Source: a virus. From it: a stretch of DNA of 64,000 bases. Within the stretch, counting starts at the first letter, position 1. Every line of letters begins with the position of its first letter. The stretch spans positions 1 through 64,000 of the IMG/VR virus record IMGVR_UViG_3300029813_000617; one strand, written 5' to 3'. The position numbers were made by a program, and so were the translations under genes. This document shows positions 17,701 to 24,805 of the stretch, piece after piece. The notes under the pieces are model-generated. The model searched no databases. It saw only the letters and a list, made by a program, of their open reading frames with translations, and had not been told where the DNA came from.

Positions 17701-19448
17701 TGAGTGCCCACGAACCTTCTTATTCTGGCTGTGAGTTTGTCAATCTCCATTCCTTCTTCGAGAGCCGCTTTGGCCATCGCCTTTAGACTAGCAGCAACCT
17801 TTTTTACAGCTTGAGTTACTAACTGAGCAATGGCGTTCATTGTCTTATCGAAGAGCTGAAAAGCTTCATCTAGGATCCCGCTAACTACCTTGAAAGCCCC
17901 CTTCAGGATATTAGTTAGAAGGCGTACACCTCCCTTAGCAGCCTTCACCACAAGGGAGATGAGACCTTTGACAGCCTTCGCAACGAGGGAGACGAGGCTT
18001 TTGACGGCTCCAATTATGAGAGAGAAGAACCCTTTGACGAGTCCCACTCCGAGAGAGATCAATGTCCCCGCAGCCTTGGCTAGGAGACCAAAGGCGACTG
18101 TGAGAGCAGCTGTTGCAAAGACGAGCTTCGTCATCGAGAATCTGAGAAAGACGACATTGAATGCGAGTGATCGGAGATTGAGCGAGAGGATCGAGGAACC
18201 CATCATGAGGCCATGGGCAGCAGACTGAGCCAATCTTAGGGTGTCGATCTGCTCTTTAGTGCGAGGGATACCTGCGGCGATAGACCTATTGACCTGTCTC
18301 TGGGCTCCCTCCTGCTCTACCAAAGTTCTGTGAAGTTTCTCCAGTTCTGGGACCGCTGCACGAACTTGGTCAGCCATAGGCTTGAGTCCAAGTTTCCCTA
18401 GTTCTTCTGCAGTCACTGTAACCTGATTAAGAACTTGGAGCACTTTTATGGCCGTTGCTCTACCACCTTCTAGGCCAAGTAGAGCCTGCTGAAACTCCTT
18501 CAGGATTCCAGGTGCTACCCCCATTCGGTCAAGAGTTTCCTGTAGCGACCTAGCCATCGGCTTTATAGCATTTGAGACTATAGTTCGAGCAGTGGCCTCG
18601 GTGTCACTGAGGGCGCGGCGCATGCGAGCTAGTCTAGCAACTAGAGGCCTGGCCCATTCCTCAGTATACCCAAAGCCTCTACCTAGATTGCGAACTGTGC
18701 TCATCAACTCTTCAACTGTCCTGGAGGTGACCTTGCCTCCTGAGGCAAGTTTCTGCATGGCAGAGACAATACGATTGTAGGGATTCTCGATTGCCTTAAG
18801 TTCCGCCTTAAGCCCTGTAAGTTCATCTTTGAGATCCTTAACTCTACCCAAAGCTAGTACATCGAGGCCAGCCGCTTTGGCTCCTATCTGTGCAGCTGTA
18901 AGCTTCGCAGGAGGTGCTAAGGCCAGCTTCGCCAGAGCTTGCTGGATCTTAAGTTCAGCTCCTACTCTCGCAATGCTATCCTTGAGCATATTCATTCGGG
19001 TCACGATCACAGGATCAGCAGCTGCCCTGAATGCAACAAGGAATCGCTTGGCACCCATCTCTGCAGCCTGTTGACGAGAGGTCAAGACCAGGAGAGTTCC
19101 GCTCATCTTGCGCAAGACTTTGTCAAAATCTCGCATAGTCGCCGAGAGAGGCCCACTGACTTGCTTTGTAGTCTTGAGGGTAGCACGAAGAGCATCGAGG
19201 GCACTGACACTTACTCTTGCAGGATCGGAGAGTCTGAGCAGAGCTTTGGAGACATTGGCTATCGGCTGCGGGATCTTGGCAAGCGAGCCAACTATCTGGT
19301 TGATGGATTTCACCATCGGTGCGATGGCTCGCCGAGCTGACACTTGGGCTGCAGCGTTTATCTTGACCAGACCGTCTGCAATCTGGTCGAGGTTTCCTTC
19401 GCCTCTTGACGAGACGTCAAATTTGAGTCCAAAGATGCTGACTGGCAT
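14727..19448 (-). CDS. Tail tape measure protein
   Basis: 1573 residues, the longest gene in the window, placed right after the tail-tube and chaperone genes. The N-terminal 400 residues are helical with heptad spacing; residues about 410-540 are strongly hydrophobic with repeated A-V-K-x-L-x-S-L-V units, a usual tape-measure feature linked to membrane passage; further hydrophobic helices follow at about 760-1000. The C-terminus contains GLQHGGIVRKPTLALLHAGEAVIPL, a sequence common at tape-measure ends. At about 1.5 A per residue the tail would be near 235 nm, a long flexible tail. No lysozyme or peptidase domain is apparent. Confidence 0.9.
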   Translation of the reverse strand: MPVSIFGLKFDVSSRGEGNLDQIADGLVKINAAAQVSARRAIAPMVKSINQIVGSLAKIPQPIANVSKALLRLSDPARVSVSALDALRATLKTTKQVSGPLSATMRDFDKVLRKMSGTLLVLTSRQQAAEMGAKRFLVAFRAAADPVIVTRMNMLKDSIARVGAELKIQQALAKLALAPPAKLTAAQIGAKAAGLDVLALGRVKDLKDELTGLKAELKAIENPYNRIVSAMQKLASGGKVTSRTVEELMSTVRNLGRGFGYTEEWARPLVARLARMRRALSDTEATARTIVSNAIKPMARSLQETLDRMGVAPGILKEFQQALLGLEGGRATAIKVLQVLNQVTVTAEELGKLGLKPMADQVRAAVPELEKLHRTLVEQEGAQRQVNRSIAAGIPRTKEQIDTLRLAQSAAHGLMMGSSILSLNLRSLAFNVVFLRFSMTKLVFATAALTVAFGLLAKAAGTLISLGVGLVKGFFSLIIGAVKSLVSLVAKAVKGLISLVVKAAKGGVRLLTNILKGAFKVVSGILDEAFQLFDKTMNAIAQLVTQAVKKVAASLKAMAKAALEEGMEIDKLTARIRRFVGTQAEAARGMDFFREEAARTGYTVEDLAEAWMELAENFEVTPRLWKAALNLAAANAKQATETAAAMSAAIGKEKSNLASLWSWGIRVTKAEDKRLTLLGRQAALTGLLTQIETRFTGSLKEQAGTYESLVARIGILRKSILSLIATPFIKDFIVPILKFIVKLGQEIYYLTKSVIDFVKASGLWASALQTWKDALDEFMPTLREMWIGIKIVLVGAIFLAVAAFKVLGWIVGRVLKAVAGLWAWFKKWLQVNKPLWDSIRRMAQALKEMDWAAFLQGAKDFIANLPPQLYAALLAAIGLIALFFGAKLASAIATSLLGQEWGTAVNALFAGLAIALVAGIWKLSTDPRLQKAWFGLLDAIREDLVSGRYLEALAKIGGALLTGITTGLLMAIYPPGEKRKLTDEVTDGLNEAMEAITAGDVLGGVKQLGGLLKDAISEEWLRVLVIGLIAAVATAFGSPALGIVVAGLAAFLLPSSAAIKTEVFKWTRDFFGPALADALEALISPQKVSVPEWWDIFPGDMEIEVRPPLLERLATFALELVRAIGIKLKEALGSPEGQSIIGTIIDIFGSIIVGGLDFLTQLLEKNKPKIVGFVADILNAITDAITGAPEVPIDLWAVPYMPVLPEKVDLSGIAGSLAKFFATVFEIVRESLIDSGALVSLVATIIDEFVKFIETPETGGRLSAALGGLFGAALQSAIDILFEAEKGEEPRIIGLGKALGGAMFTGFKAAMTAFDPTVIATAKGVEKAVGRAFPIAIAFPWLAPALAPVVAVFKIGQLIGQIKDLFAPSKTVDLEREAEGAGKRTLGGGSPGFLGGVEIGWIDFLRPYLEETVVAGITGLLTVDLLAEEWGTSLLERFQSGIKSRLSTLLDYLKEVGKKIRSSIEEGIGDIVIRPRVVWPSLTPPTVTGAGGGITGLQHGGIVRKPTLALLHAGEAVIPLNRMGGERPINVNVYVTDNNILDDAMANRLADKVGQAIVRKLNRRFQVGFVGIG

Positions 19449-19450
19449 AG

Positions 19451-20143
19451 TTAGCTACCCGCAAGAGCCCTTTCGCATTTGTAGGCGACTCTCTCAATGG
19501 TCCTATCATACTCTCGTATGAATTCAGGATCTTCCTCAACTCTTGCAAAGAGCTGCCGAGCCACAGTGCCTCGCTCCAGGAGTTTCTTGTATAGCAACCA
19601 AGCGAAGTCGTGATGTTGACGAGTCCCCCTTGGTACTCCAGCCTTTCGCTCCACCCAGAGGGAGACGCGCTCGAACATTTGTCTACCAGGTCCAGTCCAG
19701 GGCTTGCGATCTGCCCTGGTCTTACGTGGATACGTGGTCCAACCTCTTGCCCTAGTCCCCTCTTCTATAGAGGGAATGTAGATCATCGGGTTTCGGGATT
19801 GGGAAGTATCGGGTCCAGGCTGTGGATACAGACCGACATAGGCCCAGGGCCAAACCCCCGCCCCAGCGGCTGTGTACCTCCGCAGGACGCTATCGCCATA
19901 TCCCCCCAGAAACTCGGTAGCCATGCTCGTACCAGGCACATACCCAGGCTGCCGATATGCCCTAAGGACTAATTCCTTGACTGCTGCAGTGAGTTCCCCA
20001 AGTTCCTCTCTCAGAACTGGACCAATCCGCTCAATTAGCCAATCGCGAGCAGCCTGTCCAGACTTGTGCTTCTGAATCAAGTCATCTATCAGCTTTGGGT
20101 TGGTCTTCCAGACTGTGATTCGAACTTGAAAGTACTCAGGCAC
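19451..20143 (-). CDS. Tail-associated protein between chaperone and tape measure
   Basis: 230 residues from a GTG start, ending 2 bp before the tape-measure ATG. The protein is basic, with an N-terminal helical third (REELGELTAAVKELVLRAYRQPGY) and a central Trp/Pro/Gly-rich part (GAGVWPWAYVGLYPQPG). It somewhat resembles HK97 gp10-type minor tail proteins but I cannot confirm that. In most siphophages chaperone GT directly precedes the tape measure, so an interposed gene is slightly unusual. Confidence 0.45.
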   Translation of the reverse strand: MPEYFQVRITVWKTNPKLIDDLIQKHKSGQAARDWLIERIGPVLREELGELTAAVKELVLRAYRQPGYVPGTSMATEFLGGYGDSVLRRYTAAGAGVWPWAYVGLYPQPGPDTSQSRNPMIYIPSIEEGTRARGWTTYPRKTRADRKPWTGPGRQMFERVSLWVERKAGVPRGTRQHHDFAWLLYKKLLERGTVARQLFARVEEDPEFIREYDRTIERVAYKCERALAGS

Positions 20144-20144
20144 G

Positions 20145-20752
20145 TCAGTGTCTCCTCATCCCACGCTGTTGTCTGGCTCGCTCTTGTCTAGCCTTAGTTT
20201 TCTCTTTCTGGGCCTTCAACTTCTCAGCCTGACCTCTCAGGTTCATCTCTTCGATGACCTGATTGTAAAAGTCTGTAGTGTATTCCTCATAGAATTGCTT
20301 CTCAGTACAACCGAAGCGATCCATGAACGCAATTTTGGCTATCCACTCGGGTGCTTTTGCTCCTCGAAGACCTTGGAAGTAGCTTCGAGCGGCATCTCTA
20401 TCCCTTTTTTTACAGCTCCCTCCACAGTGTATTCCTCAGTCTGGGCATTGATCGCTTCCTGAAGGTAGCGAAGGAAGGAAGTAGGAAGACGGAGAATAGA
20501 GCTTGAGTCCTTTTCCGTTGGGATATCGAGTGGCACATCCGTCTCAGGATCAGTCAAATTCCAGTCCATTATCATCTTGCACAGAACTTCGGCAATGTTT
20601 TCTGCCGAGACATCGTCACCCTCTAGAGGCTCAGTGATTTCATCAGCCTCCCCGAGCAGGAATGAGCCTGGCTCCTTGACATCGATCCAGAATTGGGGGT
20701 AACCCAACTCCTCAAAGTCAACCCGAAACGTCTTAGGCTTGAACCAACCCAT
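20145..20752 (-). CDS. Tail assembly chaperone GT (product of -1 frameshift)
   Basis: Reading the G frame to the A7 run at 20411-20405 and then slipping back one base opens a second frame of 86 codons that ends at TGA 20147-20145. The extension (ARSYFQGLRGAK, EWIAKIAFMDRFGCTEKQFY, then EEYTTDFYNQVIEEM and a basic tail) has no independent start and no stop before its end. Total length is about 202 residues. By analogy with lambda G/GT, the T domain binds tail-tube protein and assists assembly around the tape measure. The extension overlaps no other gene and would otherwise be a 190-bp gap. Confidence 0.8.
20339..20752 (-). CDS. Tail assembly chaperone G
   Basis: 137 residues ending EEQKHPSG. 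It lies between the tube gene and the tape measure, is acidic and helical, and carries a slippery run near its 3' end, as expected for lambda G-type chaperones. Without frameshifting the ribosome stops at TAG 20341-20339; with it the GT product is made. It overlaps the preceding zinc-binding gene by 20 bp. Confidence 0.75.
   Translation of the reverse strand: MGWFKPKTFRVDFEELGYPQFWIDVKEPGSFLLGEADEITEPLEGDDVSAENIAEVLCKMIMDWNLTDPETDVPLDIPTEKDSSSILRLPTSFLRYLQEAINAQTEEYTVEGAVKKGIEMPLEATSKVFEEQKHPSG
20405..20411 (-). promoter_or_regulatory. Programmed -1 frameshift slippery site A AAA AAA
   Basis: In the G frame the codons read GTA AAA AAA GGG. Both lysine tRNAs can re-pair fully after slipping back one base, and the following frame is open for 86 codons. 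The purine-rich GGG after it is also usual. Slip efficiency cannot be judged from sequence. Confidence 0.8.
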
Positions 20753-21344
20753 CTTCGACCCCTTTCTTCTTAGACCTGATTAGGATGTCACCATTTAGCA
20801 ATCTCTGGCACAAGTACAATCGGCCATCCATACTGGCTGCAGGGAACTCTTCTATGATAGTTAGAACCTCGGGGTAGCCCGTGGCCAAGTTTGTGAGGAG
20901 CAGAGTGCGAACTTGCTGCCCAGACAACAGCTCAGATAGCTTCTTGTGAGGCAGCAAGCGGTTGTGGTAGAGCAGAGCCACCTTGGTCAGTAGCGACCTA
21001 GGGAGAAAGCCCAGGTGAGATCCTGTTATGAGCCCCATCTGTACCCACTGTTGCAACTGAGGCCTCGAGAGAAGAATCCCAGACTGCCAAGCCAGTTTTT
21101 GGAAAGCTGTCACACTAAGCACAGGTTCCCCAAAGTGCTCTGAAGCTAGGCATTCTAGACAGACTACCTTGCCCTGGAGAATGAGCTTCTCCGAAGGGCT
21201 CTCTGCCCTTAACAGGCGAGCAGGCTGACGCCTGCCACAAACCTCACAGACGAAGCCAGCCTGCTTCTTTAGCTTCCAGGCCCAGTAGGCCCTGTCCTTG
21301 TAGCCTGTCTTTTCCTGCTCGCGAACGTATACTCCTCTTGGCAT
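20733..21344 (-). CDS. Zinc-binding protein of unknown function in tail operon
   Basis: 203 residues with a strong ribosome site (GAGAGGAGGG) and its own promoter at 21363-21391. Residues 34-86 hold two CxxC knuckles (CEVCG and CLEC) that should bind zinc; the remainder is helical (QKLAWQSGILLSRPQLQQWV, ALLYHNRLLPHKKLSELL). It begins MPRGVYVREQ. It could be a DNA-binding regulator or a structural zinc protein; I do not recognise a family. Having its own promoter inside the tail operon suggests expression at a different time from its neighbours. Confidence 0.5.
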   Translation of the reverse strand: MPRGVYVREQEKTGYKDRAYWAWKLKKQAGFVCEVCGRRQPARLLRAESPSEKLILQGKVVCLECLASEHFGEPVLSVTAFQKLAWQSGILLSRPQLQQWVQMGLITGSHLGFLPRSLLTKVALLYHNRLLPHKKLSELLSGQQVRTLLLTNLATGYPEVLTIIEEFPAASMDGRLYLCQRLLNGDILIRSKKKGVEDGLVQA

Positions 21345-21362
21345 CTTGCCCTCCTCTCTCTT

Positions 21363-21391
21363 ATTCTACCAGATAGAGAGCTAGATGTCAA
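21363..21391 (-). promoter_or_regulatory. Leftward sigma70-type promoter
   Basis: TTGACA at 21391-21386 and TAGAAT at 21368-21363 with a 17-bp spacer. The start site would be near 21356, giving a very short leader before the ATG at 21344. Confidence 0.75.
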
Positions 21392-21406
21392 GTGATTGAA
21401 GAAGAA

Positions 21407-22357
21407 CTATGGTGAGATGTAGCTATCCTCAGAGTTCTTGAGCACGATCTTGATAGGGCCAGCGTCAGTCGTATTATAGAGTGCCCGCCCACTGACTCCC
21501 AGAGTGATAAAGATCCCACTCTTGTCCAACTCGGCAGGAGCGTCCCCCCAGTTGAGCTGGCTCATTGTGAATTGGATGCTCTTCTCGCTTGCCCCTGTCC
21601 CATAGGACAGGCTTATCACAACTGCGTTCGTGGCGTGAGTTAGTACATAGTTCAATTCTGCATTGTCAATTGCATCGAAGGTCATAGAGCACGTAACGGC
21701 CAGGCCTCCTGAATAGACTGCTGCTGGGAACTGACTTCCGTCTAGGCCGTGACGGGTTGCAGCCTCGCGCTCGAGTGTGAGTTCACAGTCGATGAGTCTT
21801 GCATTGGCTCCCCCGATATCCAGAGCAGCGTGCCACCCAAGCAGAGGAGCACTCGTATCCTCACCTGGGATATCCCCTGAGCCTGGTGCTGTGCCCAGCT
21901 TTCCTGTCAGGTCTGATGACCAGGTAAGCAAACCCTCCGATGAGCTAAAGGTGAATGTCAAACTCGAAGGTAGCATTCCTATGAATCGGCGAGAACTACC
22001 AGATTCATAGACCCCACCCTCTTCCTGGACAGCGAGACTCTTTGGCTGGGAGTCCATAGTGAACGTGTGCTCGTAAGGAGCACTAGTGCCACTAGTTGGG
22101 TCGCCCAATATCGCCAGGATCAAGAACCCCATCTCCTCAGGGAAGAAGAGTCCCCCAAGACTCATCTCTACAAAACCTGCACCTTGGTATGCGCCAAAGT
22201 CCATAGCGTTGATGCCCCGAAGCAAGTTATCCAGGATCTGCTCGTAGGGTTCTGTGATGCCAGGCGGCTCAATGGGAAGCATTCGATGGGGAGCTTCCGC
22301 CGAACCCCATGAGCTTTCCCTTGCGATCCCAATCTTTATGTCTCTTGATATAGTCAT
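21407..22357 (-). CDS. Tail tube (major tail) protein
   Basis: 316 residues; the ATG overlaps the stop of the upstream glycosyltransferase by 4 bp and has GGAGG before it. The all-beta sequence with MTISRDIKIGIARESSWGSA at the start, AYQGAGFVEMSLGG and repeated Thr/Ser strands fits the Phage_tube family, and it precedes the chaperones G and GT. It polymerises into the non-contractile tube. No sheath gene is present, consistent with a siphovirus. Confidence 0.75.
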   Translation of the reverse strand: MTISRDIKIGIARESSWGSAEAPHRMLPIEPPGITEPYEQILDNLLRGINAMDFGAYQGAGFVEMSLGGLFFPEEMGFLILAILGDPTSGTSAPYEHTFTMDSQPKSLAVQEEGGVYESGSSRRFIGMLPSSLTFTFSSSEGLLTWSSDLTGKLGTAPGSGDIPGEDTSAPLLGWHAALDIGGANARLIDCELTLEREAATRHGLDGSQFPAAVYSGGLAVTCSMTFDAIDNAELNYVLTHATNAVVISLSYGTGASEKSIQFTMSQLNWGDAPAELDKSGIFITLGVSGRALYNTTDAGPIKIVLKNSEDSYISP

Positions 22358-23505
22358 GTCCTGACCTCCTTAAGTTTCCTCCGCCGAACAGCAAGTGCCT
22401 CTCTGAAAGCAGTAGCCCAGCGATGAGCGTGCAGGTGAATGGCTCGATGGCCTTCCACGTAAGCCTTTGCACTGAGACCTAGTGAATTGCGCAGGTTCTG
22501 GCGAGTGACAAGGGCTTCGATACCCTTGACCCATTCACCAGTTGTATTTCGAACCAGGAGCCCTCTTTTTCGGTGAACAGAACCCTGATATGCGGGTACA
22601 TTGCTAACCACAGACGGGAGCCCAAACATCGAGTACTCGAGGTACTTGAGATCGGACTTCCCTATTCTGTTAAAGTCGTTGCCGATTAGGGGAATAAGCC
22701 CAATGTCAAAATCCACAAAGTGCGATGGATACTCTGCTAGATTAGTATAGCCCGAGTCAGCGATGACTTGTGCTTGAGGAAGCTCGTCAAGCCATCCCGG
22801 TTCCATCCCAACACACTTGAAGCATGTGTTAGGGAATCGGTTCAAGATGATTCTCAGCGGCTCCCGTACAAGTTCTAGGTCATCTCTGTGAGTAGGACCC
22901 CCCATCCAGCCTATGATTAGCTGGCCGTTAGTTTCTGGCTTTTCGATCCTCCAGCGAGGGTGATGTGTGTCAACATAGTTCGATATACAAACTGCCACAC
23001 TACCAGGTTCCATATATTGTCGATAGGTGGCAGCGAGACGAGTTGTAGTAGCAATCAACAAATCGATCTTTCCCAGCACCCTGAGAAAGTCAGGAACCTT
23101 CTCCTTCCAAAAAGTGGCAACAGCCTCAAAGGGAATATCAGGGAAAGAGACTACATGGTCGTCAATATCCATGACGATAGCCTTCCCTAGTCGCTTTGCT
23201 TTTTCTATGATTGGGATAAGGGTATCTGCCCGCTCCTCTCGCTCCAGAAAGAAGACGTTGGCCCAATTCAAGAGTTTCGCCATGAAGGCTTTGGTTTTCT
23301 CGTCAGTCCTGATCTTTCCCTCAGAGTCATGGGGAAGCATCTCTCTCCAAACTGCCTGAATAGCCCCTTGGTCAACAAGAATCTTGAGAGGAAGCAGGAC
23401 CCTGTAGTAGCCACTTGCAAGAGTCTCATAGCAAGGGGCTATGACCTTCAGGGAAGGGATGATTCGCCCTATTCGCCTTCGCGCTCTCTTAGCCATCAAT
23501 CTCAC
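22354..23505 (-). CDS. Glycosyltransferase (GT4/GT-B type) in the tail operon
   Basis: 383 residues, overlapping both neighbours by 4 bp. The basic N-terminus is followed by a GT-B fold: N-domain with DIDDHVVSFPDIPF and LLIATTTRLA, and a C-domain with GQLIIGWMGGPTHRDDLE and a late donor-site pattern KSDLKYLEYSMFGLPSVVSN, as in family 1/4 transferases. It is placed between the tail-completion and tube genes, far from the main glycan island, so it may modify the tail tube or another tail protein. The donor sugar is unknown. Confidence 0.75.
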   Translation of the reverse strand: MRLMAKRARRRIGRIIPSLKVIAPCYETLASGYYRVLLPLKILVDQGAIQAVWREMLPHDSEGKIRTDEKTKAFMAKLLNWANVFFLEREERADTLIPIIEKAKRLGKAIVMDIDDHVVSFPDIPFEAVATFWKEKVPDFLRVLGKIDLLIATTTRLAATYRQYMEPGSVAVCISNYVDTHHPRWRIEKPETNGQLIIGWMGGPTHRDDLELVREPLRIILNRFPNTCFKCVGMEPGWLDELPQAQVIADSGYTNLAEYPSHFVDFDIGLIPLIGNDFNRIGKSDLKYLEYSMFGLPSVVSNVPAYQGSVHRKRGLLVRNTTGEWVKGIEALVTRQNLRNSLGLSAKAYVEGHRAIHLHAHRWATAFREALAVRRRKLKEVRT

Positions 23506-23993
23506 GCCACATAAACTATACTCCTGCGCTCCAGAACCCGGAGGTGGATTTCACAGTGATGGCAAAGCACAGTTCTTCCAAGCCAAGCATGATCGATCAC
23601 TGGAACCTGAGGTGGCCTGACATGGATGTCAGTTGTCTCAAGCCCAAGTCGCTTCCTGGATTCTAGCGCATTTATGATCTCGTCAACCAAGTCTTGAAAG
23701 ATCTCCTCGCTAGCATCAGAGTCCTTGAGGCCGACGTAACCGCTGATTACGAACAGGTGTTCGCGCATCTCTTGAGGAATCGGTACGCCATCAGCAGTCT
23801 GAGTAAACCCATCTCGGGTGATAAGCCAGACATTGGCTATACGCATGTATTGGTCCACAAGCTTGGTGAAGTACTCCCTAAAACCCTCGGGAGTCCTAGT
23901 ATAGCGGCAATACTCCTGAACGACACCAACACCCGAGATATCCTCCAGGATACCTTTGATGGCAGTTGTGACCTGCTTCCTGAGAGTGGGCAT
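23502..23993 (-). CDS. Tail completion/terminator protein
   Basis: 163 residues. It follows the head-tail adaptor and precedes the tube gene, the normal place of the tail terminator. The mixed alpha/beta pattern (HLFVISGYVGLKDSDASEE, DLVDEIINALESRKRLGL) fits tail-terminator proteins that cap the tube and join it to the head. Assignment rests mainly on position. Confidence 0.55.
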   Translation of the reverse strand: MPTLRKQVTTAIKGILEDISGVGVVQEYCRYTRTPEGFREYFTKLVDQYMRIANVWLITRDGFTQTADGVPIPQEMREHLFVISGYVGLKDSDASEEIFQDLVDEIINALESRKRLGLETTDIHVRPPQVPVIDHAWLGRTVLCHHCEIHLRVLERRSIVYVA

Positions 23994-23999
23994 CAGACA

Positions 24000-24698
24000 T
24001 TACCTGTAGCCTGGCTTATGGACTAGCAAGGACCGATCCCAAGAGTACCGAGTATCCCAGTCCCCGTAGTGAAAGGCGGGTACCGCTGCACCCTCCGCAG
24101 GGAGACCAAGATGCAATCGCCAGACCTCCTCGCATTCGCGAGCCAAGGCCAGGTACTCCCCTGCCTTATCACGAAAGTTCATCACGTCAACATCTAGGGT
24201 TGGACCCCAGACTCGGGTGTACCTGGCAGCAAGGACTCTAGCTGCCATTGCAGATGCCAGGCTTGCCACAGCCCAAAAGTCAGCATCCTCGACAGTTGTT
24301 GCGGCGACGGCGACTGAGTGGGTATGAGTGAAGGTCAGACGGAGCGTCTTTTCAACCGCAGGAGTGACATTGAGGAGCCTGAGCACAGGATTCCCACTAG
24401 TGCCTTGATATAGGAGCATATCCTTAGGTTCGATGTAGGCAGGAGTCCTGTTACCCTGAGGATACTCGACTTCTAGAACGACCGAGAAATCTTTCTCCCA
24501 AGAATCAGGCAAGATGACATCGTACTCATCAGCACCATCGATGTCCTCAACCTTCTCTAGTGGCTTGTATTTGGAGTGGTGTCGCACAGCCAGCTCAATG
24601 GAATCAGTGATATCAACTGTGCTGATCTCCTCACTCTTTTCCACTTCCTGGAGTCGGCTGCGTATAGCCTCTATATAGTCGCTCAGGTACTTTGCCAC
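24000..24698 (-). CDS. Head-tail adaptor (neck) protein
   Basis: 232 residues from GTG with GGGAGCAGG upstream. The N-terminal helices (DYIEAIRSRLQEV, ITDSIELAVRHHSKY) followed by a beta-rich middle and a helical stretch (FWAVASLASAMAARVLAARYTR) resemble adaptor proteins of the gp6/gp15 group that sit under the portal. It is the first gene after the capsid polyprotein. Position supports a connector role. Confidence 0.55.
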   Translation of the reverse strand: MAKYLSDYIEAIRSRLQEVEKSEEISTVDITDSIELAVRHHSKYKPLEKVEDIDGADEYDVILPDSWEKDFSVVLEVEYPQGNRTPAYIEPKDMLLYQGTSGNPVLRLLNVTPAVEKTLRLTFTHTHSVAVAATTVEDADFWAVASLASAMAARVLAARYTRVWGPTLDVDVMNFRDKAGEYLALARECEEVWRLHLGLPAEGAAVPAFHYGDWDTRYSWDRSLLVHKPGYR

Positions 24699-24734
24699 AT
24701 CCTGCTCCCTGATACCCTCTCACCCTGGACACAA

Positions 24735-24770
24735 GGGGAGCCATCCTGGGCCATGACAGGTTAGCTCCCC
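24735..24770 (-). terminator. Hairpin after the capsid gene (weak terminator candidate)
   Basis: The arms GGGGAGC (24770-24764) and GCTCCCC (24741-24735) pair, with an inner CCTG/CAGG stem. Only a short TTGTGT follows, so termination would be partial. It sits directly after the capsid polyprotein, where partial termination or mRNA 3'-end protection would raise capsid output over the neck genes. Confidence 0.4.
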
Positions 24771-24805
24771 CTCAGCCAAGAAAGAAGAGTTTCTCTGGGC
24801 TATGA

